Shown here piece by piece: positions 9,134-17,987 of a DNA stretch of 64,000 bases. Below the pieces are notes generated by a model, which was given only the letters and a program-made list of their open reading frames with translations, searched no databases and was not told where the DNA came from. Every line of letters starts with the position of its first letter. Position 1 is the first letter of the stretch. This DNA is from Pseudomonas wuhanensis. Its GTDB lineage: Bacteria > Pseudomonadota > Gammaproteobacteria > Pseudomonadales > Pseudomonadaceae. The DNA is taken from positions 3,038,001 to 3,102,000 of the forward strand of contig NZ_CP117430.1 of the NCBI RefSeq assembly GCF_030687395.1, read 5' to 3'. Both the position numbers and the translations under genes were made by a program.

Positions 9134-9427
9134 AGGGCTGCGATCTTTTTGGGGCACAAAAGCCAACACCTATCTTGCGATAGGTAGCGTTTTCTGTGGC
9201 GCTGAAGTGTTAGGCTCGAAAGCGACCGGGTATTGGGGATCGCGCATCTCGAATTATTTTTCTCCAGTTCTTGACATGCCTTTCGAACCAGTCCAGAATT
9301 GCGTCCATTCCTGCTTAGGGAACACGAAAACCCCTTAGATTTCAAAGGGTTGGATACTAGATTAGAATCTTGTTTCCAGATATGAGTTTACACGTTTGAT
9401 GTTGTGCTACTGACATCAGATGTTTGA

Positions 9428-9501
9428 GGCCGAATAGCAAAATGGTTATGCAGTGGATTGCAAATCCACCTACGCCGGTTCGATTCCGACTTCGGCCTCC
9501 A
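9428..9501 (+). tRNA. tRNA-Cys (anticodon GCA)
   Basis: The 74-base gene folds as a full cloverleaf. Acceptor stem GGCCGAA (9428-9434) pairs with TTCGGCC (9491-9497), followed by discriminator T and an encoded CCA. The anticodon stem GTGGA/TCCAC carries loop TTGCAAA, anticodon GCA. The T loop is GGTTCGATTCC. A U discriminator is normal for bacterial tRNA-Cys. The 294 bases between mtlR and this gene hold no ORF I can support; a TTGACA at about 9273 with CAGAAT 17 bases later could be its promoter. Confidence 0.97.
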
Positions 9502-9510
9502 CTTTAAACG

Positions 9511-9544
9511 AGCTCCGTAGATCCATGATCTACGGAGCTTTTTT
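9511..9544 (+). terminator. intrinsic terminator after tRNA-Cys
   Basis: AGCTCCGTAGAT and ATCTACGGAGCT form a 12-pair stem around CCATG, followed by TTTTTTATTTT. It would end transcription of tRNA-Cys, so the following tRNA-Leu is probably transcribed separately. Confidence 0.85.
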
Positions 9545-9696
9545 ATTTTCGCAACCTTGCAAGATTTAGTCTTGAAAAGGATCTTTGCGAACTTGCTTCA
9601 CCGGGGCGGGATGTATATATTTCCACCTCTGTTGCACAAGCGTCAGAACTGCCAGATCGTTATTGGTCAGTCTTCAGACTGCTTTACCGCGCTACC

Positions 9697-9783
9697 GCCC
9701 GAATGGCGAAACTGGTAGACGCATGGGACTTAAAATCCCCCGCTCGTAAGGGCGTGCCGGTTCGATTCCGGCTTCGGGCACCA
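9697..9783 (+). tRNA. tRNA-Leu (anticodon TAA)
   Basis: The 87-base gene has acceptor stem GCCCGAA/TTCGGGC, discriminator A and encoded CCA, a long variable arm (CGCTCGTAAGGGCG) as expected for leucine, and anticodon loop CTTAAAA (anticodon TAA). The 3' half is a common integration target for islands, and small orphan genes do follow, but no second copy of the tRNA end was found in the window. Confidence 0.97.
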
Positions 9784-9791
9784 TCTAAAAT

Positions 9792-9830
9792 CAAGGGTTT
9801 GCGGGCGAAAGCTAATGCAAACCCTTGTTT
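9792..9830 (+). terminator. intrinsic terminator after tRNA-Leu
   Basis: CAAGGGTTTGC (9792-9802) and GCAAACCCTTG (9817-9827) form an 11-pair stem with a 14-base loop, followed by TTTGTTTCT. Confidence 0.8.
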
Positions 9831-9865
9831 GTTTCTGGTCCGCTATTTTGGAGTTGGTCCGCAAT

Positions 9866-9961
9866 TCACTTGGTTGGCGAAGCTTTTTTGCCCTTGCGGT
9901 TGCGTATGATCTGGTGGACCAGTGGGCTGATTTGTTAGTCGTACTCATTTTCTTTGGTCAT
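9866..9961 (-). pseudogene. possible 31-codon ORF interrupted by a stop codon
   Basis: After CGAGGAATCCCC on the minus strand an ATG opens MTKENEYD, then TAA, and the same frame continues QISPLVHQIIRNRKGKKASPTK before its own TGA. Replacing the TAA by a sense codon would give one basic protein with a good ribosome binding site. It may equally be noncoding. Confidence 0.25.
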
Positions 9962-10035
9962 GGGGATTCCTCGCCCACCGACCGGCAGGCTTTATGATTT
10001 AATGGGAGTGATTCTTAAAAGGAGTGGTAGAAATT

Positions 10036-10173
10036 ATGGAAAATGCATTTAGAAAGCCGCTGTTCGTAGTAGGGATGTCACTCTTTGTCTGCGGTTTGGG
10101 TGTTGAAAGCCCTGGACTCTGGATTCCGGGAGCCGCGTTTATGTTGATCGGATGGAGTCAGCGGAGTAAGTGA
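10036..10173 (+). CDS. small membrane protein, 45 residues
   Basis: ATG at 10036 is preceded by AAAAGGAGTGGTAGAAATT, a strong ribosome binding site. The product (MENAFRKPLFVVGMSLFVCG ...) is largely hydrophobic: a first membrane-like stretch at residues 8-22, then PGLWIPGAAFMLIGW at 26-40 and a basic end SQRSK. It could be a single- or double-pass inner-membrane miniprotein. I do not recognise a family. It stands alone between the tRNA-Leu terminator and the convergent small gene at 10189. Confidence 0.6.
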   Translation: MENAFRKPLFVVGMSLFVCGLGVESPGLWIPGAAFMLIGWSQRSK

Positions 10174-10188
10174 GCTCCACTGTAATGA

Positions 10189-10344
10189 TCATGGCGTCAC
10201 CCGTCGGCCCCAGATGCAAACAGGGCCATCCTCGGCGTCGTGGATTGAAAGGATGAACCAGCCCGATTCGTTCTGAAGCATCCCGCAGCGCTCCATCACT
10301 GCGTAGATGGCCTTGTCGCTCATTTCGTTTGTCCACTCGTTCAT
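10189..10344 (-). CDS. small hypothetical protein, 51 residues
   Basis: ATG at 10344 follows AAGGAGGCTGT, a near-ideal ribosome binding site. The product begins MNEWTNEMSDKAIYAVMERC and ends WGRRVTP; it is soluble and slightly acidic. The ATG overlaps the stop of the tiny upstream ORF (10341-10424), so the two look translationally coupled. Similar short genes are frequent in prophage and island DNA, but no family is recognised. Its end faces the small membrane-protein gene 15 bases away. Confidence 0.6.
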   Translation of the reverse strand: MNEWTNEMSDKAIYAVMERCGMLQNESGWFILSIHDAEDGPVCIWGRRVTP

Positions 10345-10424
10345 ACAGCCTCCTTGGTTTCAGTTAGATCATGGGCATTTACAACCGTCATGCCGACGGC
10401 AGCGATTTTGTTTTCTGTGGGCAT
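10341..10424 (-). CDS. possible 27-residue leader-type peptide
   Basis: An ATG at 10424 with AGGACG upstream opens MPTENKIAAVGMTVVNAHDL..., ending in ATGA overlap with the 51-residue gene. The AAGGAGG that serves the next gene lies inside its last codons. It may exist mainly to couple translation. Confidence 0.35.
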   Translation of the reverse strand: MPTENKIAAVGMTVVNAHDLTETKEAV

Positions 10425-10478
10425 GGGGCGTCCTATGCCGGGTCATACCCGGGCGGTGCAAAGGTTGATTGAGGCGAG

Positions 10479-10494
10479 ATCAACTACAGTTGAT
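10479..10494. promoter_or_regulatory. palindromic operator candidate
   Basis: ATCAACTACAGTTGAT is a perfect 7+2+7 palindrome in the short divergent region between the minus-strand small ORFs and the plus-strand zinc-ribbon gene. Its position suggests a repressor or activator site controlling one or both; no regulator gene is adjacent. Confidence 0.45.
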
Positions 10495-10517
10495 AGATCA
10501 TTTAGAAGGAGGTGTGT

Positions 10518-10778
10518 ATGAGCATCACCGTCTGCGTCGTATGTGGTGATAGCGCCGAGAAAGCTTATCCAGTAGGCAGTTTTGATGAGTTTAAATGTCC
10601 GAGCTGTGGCTACTACTCAGTCGATCGGCAGTTGATTGACGAGATGGAGGCGGCAGATCAGGTCTTTGACACTGAGCGTACGCAGCAATATTTGAGGATC
10701 CACTCTCGGCCGGGCCAAGTGCCTGCGATTACACGTGACGAGACTACAAAGCATCAATTAATTTTGGAGAGCACATGA
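10518..10778 (+). CDS. small zinc-ribbon-like protein
   Basis: The 86-residue product starts at ATG 10518, with AGAAGGAGGTGTGT upstream as an excellent ribosome binding site. Two C-x2-C pairs, CVVC near residue 6 and CPSC near residue 27, are spaced like a zinc ribbon. The rest is polar, with DEMEAADQVFDTERTQQYLRIH. It could bind zinc and nucleic acid or protein, but no specific family is recognised. It belongs to the orphan-gene patch downstream of tRNA-Leu and is divergent from two small minus-strand ORFs. Confidence 0.65.
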   Translation: MSITVCVVCGDSAEKAYPVGSFDEFKCPSCGYYSVDRQLIDEMEAADQVFDTERTQQYLRIHSRPGQVPAITRDETTKHQLILEST

Positions 10779-10795
10779 CAAAGGTGAGGGGTTGG

Positions 10796-11059
10796 TCAGG
10801 CTGCCACCTGCTGCTTTTCCTGGTGAAGCGCTCCCTGTACTGCTTCGACGACTCTCCGCAGATATGTAAACTTGTGGTTTTCCTCTTTGGCACGATCGCC
10901 AGCAGGGTAGTGCCACTCTTCGCCAAATAGCTCGGTCAGCAGGTCGCTGTGGTGCCAGCATTCTTTGGCCGATGCGATGTTGCGGGTGTTTCCCGGCAGC
11001 GATGGGCAGCAAGTAACCGATGCCGCCTTTTTGATTTGGCACCTGGGTGAGGCGACCAT
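10796..11059 (-). CDS. hypothetical protein, start uncertain
   Basis: The C-terminal part (ELFGEEWHYPAGDRAKEENH and onward to EAVQGALHQEKQQ) reads like real protein: amphipathic, charged and free of low-complexity runs. The N-terminal part MVASPRCQIKKAASVTCCPS is less convincing and lies antisense to an equally plausible plus-strand ORF (10965-11174, ending GEIMAPATMSTFSS). No clear ribosome binding site marks the start; ATG at 11059, 11071 or 11155 are all possible. One of the two overlapping ORFs is probably a fragment left by rearrangement. Confidence 0.4.
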   Translation of the reverse strand: MVASPRCQIKKAASVTCCPSLPGNTRNIASAKECWHHSDLLTELFGEEWHYPAGDRAKEENHKFTYLRRVVEAVQGALHQEKQQVAA

Positions 11060-11179
11060 GCGATTGGCCATCTCTTGCGCGCCCGACGAGGGCCGGCGCC
11101 TGGTCGAGGCGTACAAGCGCATGTCGCTGGGTGAAATCATGGCACCGGCGACCATGAGTACCTTCAGCTCATAAAACAG

Positions 11180-11605
11180 CTACTTCTCCGTCCATTTCCC
11201 GCCACCGGTTTCGCAATCGATCTTGGCCTGCGGCAGGTTCTCGACGCTGTAGTAATACGTGATGACCTGGGCATTGTCGGGAATGTTCAGTGGTTTGCTG
11301 TTCTTGTCTTTGCTGATGGCTTGAGGGTTGGCCAGCGCCTCTGCAGTCAGTGTGCCCAGGCAGGTGGCCCGATAGTGATCGCCGCACTGCGCGACTTTTT
11401 TCTTGGTGCTGGTCAGCATTTCCTTGCTCTCATTGCTGCAGGACCAGTCAATAGAGTCCACAGGCATGCCTTCGTATTCATAGCAGGAGTGTGTTTCGAT
11501 CACGGGAACTGAAGGGCTTTGGGACCGGGTTTTGACGTCGCCCCCTTGCGCCATCACCCACGTGGGACACAGGCAGACGATCAGAATCAGAAGAAGTCTG
11601 TTCAT
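11180..11605 (-). CDS. secreted hypothetical protein
   Basis: The 141-residue product begins with a signal peptide (MNRLLLILIVCLCPTWVMAQ, cleavage probably after MAQ or VMA) and is predicted periplasmic. The mature part has six cysteines (in SCYEYEG, WSCSNES, AQCGDHY, ATCLGTL and DCETGGG, plus the signal's own), consistent with disulfide bonds. The second half (PDNAQVITYYYSVENLPQAK) ends in CETGGGKWTEK. ATG 11605 has GGAGGAAATACCG upstream. Function is unknown; it belongs to the same run of minus-strand small genes as the next three. Confidence 0.7.
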   Translation of the reverse strand: MNRLLLILIVCLCPTWVMAQGGDVKTRSQSPSVPVIETHSCYEYEGMPVDSIDWSCSNESKEMLTSTKKKVAQCGDHYRATCLGTLTAEALANPQAISKDKNSKPLNIPDNAQVITYYYSVENLPQAKIDCETGGGKWTEK

Positions 11606-11653
11606 CGGTATTTCCTCCACCTATAGCGCCCCGTGTGGGGATCAAGGAGTCAG

Positions 11654-11938
11654 CTACACGAATGGCTGGCCGGTAAAACCACGCGGCAGTCTTTGCAAAC
11701 CGGGCATTTCGATCAGCCGCTGAGTCCAGGCCGCGCGCCAGTCATTGGCGGTGTGGCTGGCTTTGGCCTTGCGTGCGGCCCGACGTGCAGCGTTGCGTTC
11801 GGCTTTGCGTGCTTCTTTGAACGCATCGGTATTGCGGCAGCTTCTGCATTTGACGCGGGTCAGTATGCTGCTTGAAGTCAGGTTGCTGCCTTTGTGTCCA
11901 CAGGCCAGGTGCCCGCCGATTTTGAAGTGAGTGACCAT
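11654..11938 (-). CDS. small basic protein with CxC/CxxC cysteines
   Basis: The 94-residue product opens MVTHFKIGGHLACGHKG and contains CGHK and KCRSCRN (C-x2-C), which together could hold one zinc. An arginine/alanine-rich helix follows (ARKAERNAARRAARKAK). A zinc-binding nucleic-acid-binding protein is plausible. ATG 11938 has GAAGGAGATACCCC in front. No named family is recognised. Confidence 0.65.
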   Translation of the reverse strand: MVTHFKIGGHLACGHKGSNLTSSSILTRVKCRSCRNTDAFKEARKAERNAARRAARKAKASHTANDWRAAWTQRLIEMPGLQRLPRGFTGQPFV

Positions 11939-12239
11939 GGGGTATCTCCTTCGTGATGTGTAATCGTTCGACAGGCGGGCGAGGGCGTTCGTTCGTTATA
12001 TAGCAGGCAAAAAAAGGCCCGCATGCGGGCGGGCCAGGGGATTTCTTGAAAGGAGTGGGTGCACTGTAAAGGGGGAATTGTGAAGACGGTGTGAAATGGC
12101 AAAGGGCACAACAAAAAAAGCCCGGCAAACCTGGCCGGGTGGGTGTGTAGCGCAGACAGGAATAAGCCTGGTGACGATAATGTCACCGATCAGGCGTCCT
12201 GACTCGGGCTCTGTCCCTGGTTTGAGTACCTTGGTCGAC
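11939..12239. other. noncoding stretch with two minus-strand terminators
   Basis: I see no supportable gene here. On the minus strand CCCGGC...GCCGGG followed by seven T residues (about 12113-12140) and GGCCCGCATGCGGGCC followed by seven T residues (about 12010-12030) form two intrinsic terminators downstream of the 12240-12470 gene. The long minus-strand reading frame across them is low-complexity and probably spurious. Confidence 0.6.
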
Positions 12240-12470
12240 TCATCTGAAACGAGGCAGCGGCGGCTCGACAGGTTTGAGTGAAGACAGCGCGCTGCGAATC
12301 TGCGGCGTGTCTTTCTCGATGTCATTCAGACGATCGCGAATCCTGAGGGCTGTCGGATGCCCCCCTTGATTATCGACCCAATCGGCGATTTCCTTGCACG
12401 CTGCGGCAAGGCGCGCCTGACGGGAGTCAAGCAGGGTGAGCAGGGTGGTGATGGACTCTTTCTCGGACAT
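12240..12470 (-). CDS. small helical hypothetical protein
   Basis: The 76-residue product (MSEKESITTLLTLLDSRQAR ...) is predicted mostly helical, with a central TALRIRDRLNDIEKD and a proline-rich end. It has no membrane segment. GGAGGTGTATGTC lies in front of ATG 12470; a GTG at 12479 falls inside that binding site and is rejected. It is followed by two terminators. Function unknown. Confidence 0.6.
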   Translation of the reverse strand: MSEKESITTLLTLLDSRQARLAAACKEIADWVDNQGGHPTALRIRDRLNDIEKDTPQIRSALSSLKPVEPPLPRFR

Positions 12471-12600
12471 GACATACACCTCCGTTCAAAGAAATCGGGT
12501 AAAGGGCAACAAAAAGCCCGCGGGGAGCGAGCTTTCTGCCGATGGGTCGCTGATCCTTCAGCTCCTTTGAGTATAGACCCGGAAATAAAACAGGTCAGCT

Positions 12601-12858
12601 TCAGGCCTGCCGGGACTTTGGCGAGCTGACCGCGTTAAGCCGCCGACACTCGCGGGCGGCATCTTCTTCAAGATCGAAGCCGTCACCGATGAAGCCGCGA
12701 GTGCGGGTATCGGCGATGCGATACCAGACGGCAGCGTCGGGTGGTGGGTGATCGGGTTCTCCAGCCCGGCGACCATGAACAATGATCTTGTTGCAGCGTT
12801 TCACAACGAAAATGTCTTCCATGGCGTCACCGAAGCTATTCGTATTCAGATCAAGCAT
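12601..12858 (-). CDS. small hypothetical protein
   Basis: The 85-residue product begins MLDLNTNSFGDAMEDIFVVK and contains DAAVWYRIADTRTRGFIGDG and EEDAARECRRLNA. It reads like a mixed alpha/beta small protein with a helical end. The ribosome binding site (AAAGGGCTTCT) is weak, and ATG 12822 is an alternative start. It ends the run of orphan genes before the core gene for topoisomerase IB. No family is recognised. Confidence 0.5.
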   Translation of the reverse strand: MLDLNTNSFGDAMEDIFVVKRCNKIIVHGRRAGEPDHPPPDAAVWYRIADTRTRGFIGDGFDLEEDAARECRRLNAVSSPKSRQA

Positions 12859-12927
12859 AGAAGCCCTTTGCAATCACGCAAAAAAAGGGCAGGTCAGTTC
12901 GTCGGTTTAGTTCGCCTCGAAGAGGTC

Positions 12928-13965
12928 TTACGGTGTTTCCGCCGTCTCGATAAGTTTATCCAGAAGCACTGCCAGCGCGACTTCTTCGGCCCTGAGCCTT
13001 TTACGCCCCCTCGATCGCGGCAGTTCGGATAATGCGCCCTGCATAAAACCATCGACCACCGCCGGGTGGATGTAGCACTTGCGGCAAACCGCCGGGGTAT
13101 TGCCCAGTTGCCGGGCGACGCTCTTGACCATTTCCACCACATGCCGCTTCGCGTCGGCTTCCGATTCCCACTGCAACTTGCGCAGCACCGCCAACGCCAG
13201 CGCACTGCCGGCCCAGGTGCGGTAGTCCTTGGCGGTGAAATCGGCACCGGTCAGCGTCTGCAAGTAGGCGTTGACGTCGGAGGAACTGATGGTGTGCCGC
13301 TCGCCGTTTTCGTCCAGATACTGAAAGAGGTTTTGCCCGGGGATTTCCAGGCAACGCTTGATGATCCGCGCCAGCCGCCTGTCTTTTACGGTGATCTGGT
13401 GCTCGATGCCGCTCTTGCCACGAAACTGGAACAGGATCGCGCTGCCGTTGACCTCGACATGACGGTTGCGCAGGGTCGTCAGGCCATAGGAGCGATTGTC
13501 CCGGGCGTATTGCGTATTGCCGACCCGGATCAGCGTCGCATCGAGCAACGTAATCACCGTGGCCATGACTTTGTCGCGGCTGAAGCCGGGCGCGGCCAGC
13601 AGCGCTTCCAGCTGTTTACGCAGTTTCGGCAGGGCCAGGCCGAAGTCCCGCAAGCGCGAGTATTTGTCGGCATCGCGCACTTCCCGCCAGCGCGGGTGAT
13701 AACGGTATTGCTTGCGGCCGCGAGCGTCGCGGCCGGTGGCTTGCAGATGACCGCGCGGGTCGGGGCAAATCCACACATCGGTGTAGGCGGGCGGCACCGC
13801 AAGTGCATTGATGCGTTTGACTTCATCCGGATCGGTAATGCGCTGACCCGCCGGGTCGAAGTAGCAAAACTTGCCACGCAGGATCTTGCGGCTGATGCCG
13901 GGCTGGCTGTCATCGACGTAATGCAGGTCGGACGGCAGAACATCAGGCAACGCGGTATCTGGCAT
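12928..13965 (-). CDS. DNA topoisomerase IB (poxvirus-like)
   Basis: The 345-residue cytoplasmic enzyme relaxes DNA supercoils through a transient 3'-phosphotyrosine. The N-terminal domain contains YFDPAGQRITDPDEVKRINA and the PPAYTDVWICP segment. The catalytic domain carries the RVGNTQYARDN and FRGKSGIEH motifs (active-site Arg and Lys) and ends with CRKCYIHPAVV, where the nucleophilic tyrosine lies. Size fits the bacterial type IB family. ATG 13965 has AGGA nine bases upstream; ATG 13992 adds nine residues. It is transcribed toward the orphan-gene patch. Confidence 0.93.
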   Translation of the reverse strand: MPDTALPDVLPSDLHYVDDSQPGISRKILRGKFCYFDPAGQRITDPDEVKRINALAVPPAYTDVWICPDPRGHLQATGRDARGRKQYRYHPRWREVRDADKYSRLRDFGLALPKLRKQLEALLAAPGFSRDKVMATVITLLDATLIRVGNTQYARDNRSYGLTTLRNRHVEVNGSAILFQFRGKSGIEHQITVKDRRLARIIKRCLEIPGQNLFQYLDENGERHTISSSDVNAYLQTLTGADFTAKDYRTWAGSALALAVLRKLQWESEADAKRHVVEMVKSVARQLGNTPAVCRKCYIHPAVVDGFMQGALSELPRSRGRKRLRAEEVALAVLLDKLIETAETP

Positions 13966-14052
13966 GACGGGCAATCCTGGGCGACGAATCATGGGGCGTT
14001 AAGCCATTGACCGCGCACTGTTGCCGGGGTGCCTAAAGAGTGCCGACAGATT

Positions 14053-15132
14053 TTATGCCAGCACCGCCACCGCTTTGATTTGCGCCCAGAGTTGCTGTCC
14101 GGGGTGCACGCCCAATTGATCCCGCGAATAGCGGGTAATCCGCGCCAACAGCGGTGTACCGGCCGCGTTCAGGCGGATCAGTACGTGAGCGGCGTTATCG
14201 GCGCCGATTTCACTGATCACCGTGACCGGCAGACGATTGAGAATGCTGCTGTGCTCGACACCTTGCAGGCTCAGGCTGACATCCCGCGCCTGGACCTTGC
14301 AGCGCAGTGCCTGGCCTTCAGCCATCGGCGAATGGGCGACCCGAATGCTTAGCTCCGTGTTGGGCAGTTGCAAGGTCAACAACTGGTAGTCGGCGTCATA
14401 GGCGCTGACGTGCCCTTCGATCACCACGCCAGCGTCGTCGCCCAGCGCCAGCGGCAGATCGAGCCGGGCCAGGGTTTCGCCGATGGGGGCGCTGGCCAAA
14501 GCCTTGCCGTTGCTGAGCAGGACAAGGTGGTCGGCGAGCCGCGCGACTTCATCCTGGGAATGGCTGACGTACAGTACGGGGATGTCCAGTTCATCGTGCA
14601 GCCGTTGCAGGTAAGGCAGTATTTCGTTTTTACGCTGGGTATCGAGCGCCGCCAGCGGTTCGTCCATCAACAAGAGTTTCGGGCTGGTAAGCAGGGCGCG
14701 AGCGATGCCGATCCGCTGGCGTTCGCCGCCAGAAAGGTTCTGCGGATCACGGCCCAGCAAATGACCAATCCCCAGCAACTCGGTGGCATGGGTCATGTCG
14801 ACCCGGCGCTGTTGGCGAGGGATGCGCCGGAGGCCGAACTCAAGATTGGCCCGCACCGACAGATGTGGAAAAAGGCTGGCTTCCTGGAAGACGTAACCCA
14901 AGGCGCGTTTATGTGGCGGGACGAAAATCCCTTTGTCACTGTCCTGCCAGACTTCATCGTTGACCTGAATAAAACCCTGCTCGGCCTGTTCCAGACCGGC
15001 GATGCAGCGCAGGCAGGTGGTTTTGCCCGAGCCGGAATGGCCGTACAGCGCCGTCACTCCGCGGCCGGGCAGTTGCAGGTCCACATCCAGGGAGAATCCC
15101 GAATAATTCAGTTTCAAGCGCGTATGAATCAT
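14053..15132 (-). CDS. modC: molybdate ABC transporter ATP-binding protein
   Basis: The 359-residue ATPase powers molybdate import. Walker [10 protein letters not shown] is near residue 31, the signature LSGGERQR near 130, Walker [13 protein letters not shown] near 150, and the switch histidine in SHSQDEV. A C-terminal MOP/TOBE-type oxyanion-binding domain (about 285-355; [29 protein letters not shown]) is typical of ModC. It follows modB by three bases, with GGAGCTGATCG as its binding site, and ends the modABC operon. Regulation by molybdate-bound ModE is inferred from the operator before modA. Confidence 0.96.
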   Translation of the reverse strand: MIHTRLKLNYSGFSLDVDLQLPGRGVTALYGHSGSGKTTCLRCIAGLEQAEQGFIQVNDEVWQDSDKGIFVPPHKRALGYVFQEASLFPHLSVRANLEFGLRRIPRQQRRVDMTHATELLGIGHLLGRDPQNLSGGERQRIGIARALLTSPKLLLMDEPLAALDTQRKNEILPYLQRLHDELDIPVLYVSHSQDEVARLADHLVLLSNGKALASAPIGETLARLDLPLALGDDAGVVIEGHVSAYDADYQLLTLQLPNTELSIRVAHSPMAEGQALRCKVQARDVSLSLQGVEHSSILNRLPVTVISEIGADNAAHVLIRLNAAGTPLLARITRYSRDQLGVHPGQQLWAQIKAVAVLA

Positions 15133-15135
15133 CGA

Positions 15136-15816
15136 TCAGCTCCAGACCGCTTTGGTTTTACGGCTGGAGTAGAGCGCCAGCAATACTGCAAAAGAAAACA
15201 CCAACATCGCCCCGGCCAGCCAATGAGCCTGGGCGTATTCCATGGCTTCGACGTGATCGTAGATCTGCACCGAAACCACGCGGGTCTTGTCGGGAATGTT
15301 GCCGCCGATCATCAGCACCACACCAAACTCGCCGACGGTGTGGGCAAAACCGAGAATGGCCGCGGTGATGAAACCGGGGCGGGCCAGCGGCACAATCACG
15401 CTGAAGAACGTGTCCCAGGGATTGGCGCGCAAGGTGGCAGCCACTTCCAGTGGGCGAGTGCCGATGGCAGAAAAAGCATTTTGCAGTGGCTGGACCACGA
15501 ACGGCATCGAGTACAGCACCGAGCCGATCACCAGCCCCGCAAAACTGAAGGTCAGGGTGCCAAGGCCCAGCGATTGGGTGAACTGACCGATCCAGCCGTT
15601 CGGGCCGAGCGCCAGCAACAAATAAAAGCCGATCACTGTGGGCGGTAGCACCAGGGGCAGGGCGACGATCGCCCCGACCGGGCCGCGCAGCCAGGAGCGG
15701 GTGCGCGACAGCCATAACGCAATCGGAGTGCCGATGACCAATAGGATCACGGTCGTCAGGGACGCCAGTTTGAGGGTCAGCCAGATGGCGGAATAATCGG
15801 CACTCGATAGCGTCAT
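15136..15816 (-). CDS. modB: molybdate ABC transporter permease
   Basis: The 226-residue inner-membrane protein has about five or six transmembrane helices. The EAA-type cytoplasmic loop that contacts ModC is [25 protein letters not shown]. It forms the homodimeric channel of the molybdate transporter. Its start is directly next to the modA stop, so the two are tightly coupled. The length is normal for ModB. Confidence 0.95.
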   Translation of the reverse strand: MTLSSADYSAIWLTLKLASLTTVILLVIGTPIALWLSRTRSWLRGPVGAIVALPLVLPPTVIGFYLLLALGPNGWIGQFTQSLGLGTLTFSFAGLVIGSVLYSMPFVVQPLQNAFSAIGTRPLEVAATLRANPWDTFFSVIVPLARPGFITAAILGFAHTVGEFGVVLMIGGNIPDKTRVVSVQIYDHVEAMEYAQAHWLAGAMLVFSFAVLLALYSSRKTKAVWS

Positions 15817-16627
<811 letters not shown>

Positions 16628-16699
16628 GATTGCCTGTAAACGGAACTTGCCGAATGCAGAGAGCAGGCTGGCACCGGATTTGTGGTAAGGAGGGCTACT

Positions 16700-16744
16700 T
16701 GTGGCTAGAGGGGCTTCCTGTGGCGAGGGAGCCCCCTAGCCACA
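16700..16744. terminator. hairpin downstream of the nitronate monooxygenase gene
   Basis: TGTGGCTAG (16700-16708) pairs with CTAGCCACA at 16736-16744, and inner GGGGCT pairs with AGCCCC, forming a long hairpin. On the minus strand it lies downstream of the gene ending at 16764, without a clear T-run; on the plus strand it is followed by GGTTTTTG. It may be a terminator or another repeat family. Confidence 0.5.
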
Positions 16745-16763
16745 GGTTTTTGTTGGTCGCTGT

Positions 16764-17828
16764 TTAGCGATGAGTCAGTTTGGCCAACGCCTCATCCGCC
16801 AACCGCCGGGTCAACTCTGCCGAACTCATTTCAACGCCCAGCGTAAACGCCTGCCCCGCCCAAAGGTTGCTGAAATCCGCTTCCCCTTTGGCCCGCAACG
16901 GCATCAACGCACCGCCCGCCAAGGGAAAGGCCGGCGCTTTGTCACACATCGGCCCCAGTTCACGCATCACCCGATTAAGAATCCCGCGTGCCGGGCGCCC
17001 GGTGAAAATGTTGGTGACCGCCGTCTCGCTTTCCTTGGCCGTGCGCAACGCCTTCTGGTGAGACGCGCTGACCTTGGCCTCGGGCGTGAACAAATAAGCC
17101 GTACCCACCTGGACCGCCGAAGCGCCCAGCAGAAAAGCCGCCGCGACGCCCCGCGCATCTCCAATCCCGCCCGCTGCAATCACGGGCACGTTCACCGCAT
17201 CGACGATCTGTGGCACCAGGGCAAAGGTCCCCACCTGGCTACTCAGGTCATCACTGAGGAACATCCCCCGGTGGCCGCCAGCTTCGTAACCCATGGCGAT
17301 GATCGCGTCGCAACCATGCTGTTCCAGCCAGACGGCTTCTTCGACCGTAGTCGCCGAGGAAAGGATTTTCGCTCCGGTGGCTTTTACCCGATCCAACAGG
17401 GACTTTTCCGGCAGGCCGAAGTGAAAACTCACCACTTCAGGACGAAACTCTTCGAGCACTTCGCAGGCCGCATTATCGAACGGTGCACGATTGGACACCG
17501 GCGTCGGTGCGTCGAAATCGACACCCAATTCCCGATAGTACGGTTCCAGCAGGTTCTTCCAGTCCCGGGCACGTTGCTCATCGGGCGGTGGAGGTTGATG
17601 GCAGAAAAAATTGACGTTGAACGGGCGCTGGGTGTGTTGGCGAATCGTTTTCAGCTCCTCGCGCAACTGCTCGATGCTCAGCATCGCGGCGGGCATCGAG
17701 CCCAGGCCGCCAGCGTTGCTTGCCGCAATCACCATGGCCGACGTCGTCGCGCCAGCCAGAGGGGCCTGAATGATCGGCAGTTCGATCCCGAGCAGGTCAA
17801 GAATGCGGGTGTCTGGCCATTGACTCAT
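16764..17828 (-). CDS. nitronate monooxygenase-like flavoprotein
   Basis: The 354-residue TIM-barrel FMN enzyme belongs to the nitronate monooxygenase/2-nitropropane dioxygenase family. Signs are the N-terminal PIIQAPLAGATTSAMVIAAS, the FMN-binding MGYEAGGHRG and VIAAGGIGDARGVAAAFLLG, and ASAVQVGTAYLFTPEA. Members oxidise nitronates such as propionate 3-nitronate, a detoxification role. ATG 17828 is preceded by CGGAGAACACTGCAC; an upstream in-frame ATG at 17885 gives an unlikely extension. It is divergent from the AcuI-like gene. The exact substrate cannot be read from the sequence. Confidence 0.9.
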   Translation of the reverse strand: MSQWPDTRILDLLGIELPIIQAPLAGATTSAMVIAASNAGGLGSMPAAMLSIEQLREELKTIRQHTQRPFNVNFFCHQPPPPDEQRARDWKNLLEPYYRELGVDFDAPTPVSNRAPFDNAACEVLEEFRPEVVSFHFGLPEKSLLDRVKATGAKILSSATTVEEAVWLEQHGCDAIIAMGYEAGGHRGMFLSDDLSSQVGTFALVPQIVDAVNVPVIAAGGIGDARGVAAAFLLGASAVQVGTAYLFTPEAKVSASHQKALRTAKESETAVTNIFTGRPARGILNRVMRELGPMCDKAPAFPLAGGALMPLRAKGEADFSNLWAGQAFTLGVEMSSAELTRRLADEALAKLTHR

Positions 17829-17987
17829 GTGCAGTGTTCTCCGACATCGGTAGAGGCGAATTTGTATCAGTAATGACTGACGCAAGGCCAGTCGAGTTTG
17901 AGGATTGACTTAAAGTCGGCTACGGCGATGTGTTTTCATGTGTTATTCAACAGCACGACAACTGAGCGATTCCATCGGGAGGCAGTG

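Noticed and set aside
9730..9948. 72-residue minus-strand ORF crossing tRNA-Leu
   Set aside because: Its C-terminal part is the antisense of the tRNA (KPESNRHALTSGGF), a well-known false ORF.
11996..12325. 109-residue minus-strand ORF
   Set aside because: It passes through two terminator hairpins and has low-complexity, Arg/Pro/His-rich composition.
9697..12900. integrated island bounded by a repeated tRNA-Leu 3' end
   Set aside because: No second copy of the tRNA end and no integrase were found in the window.
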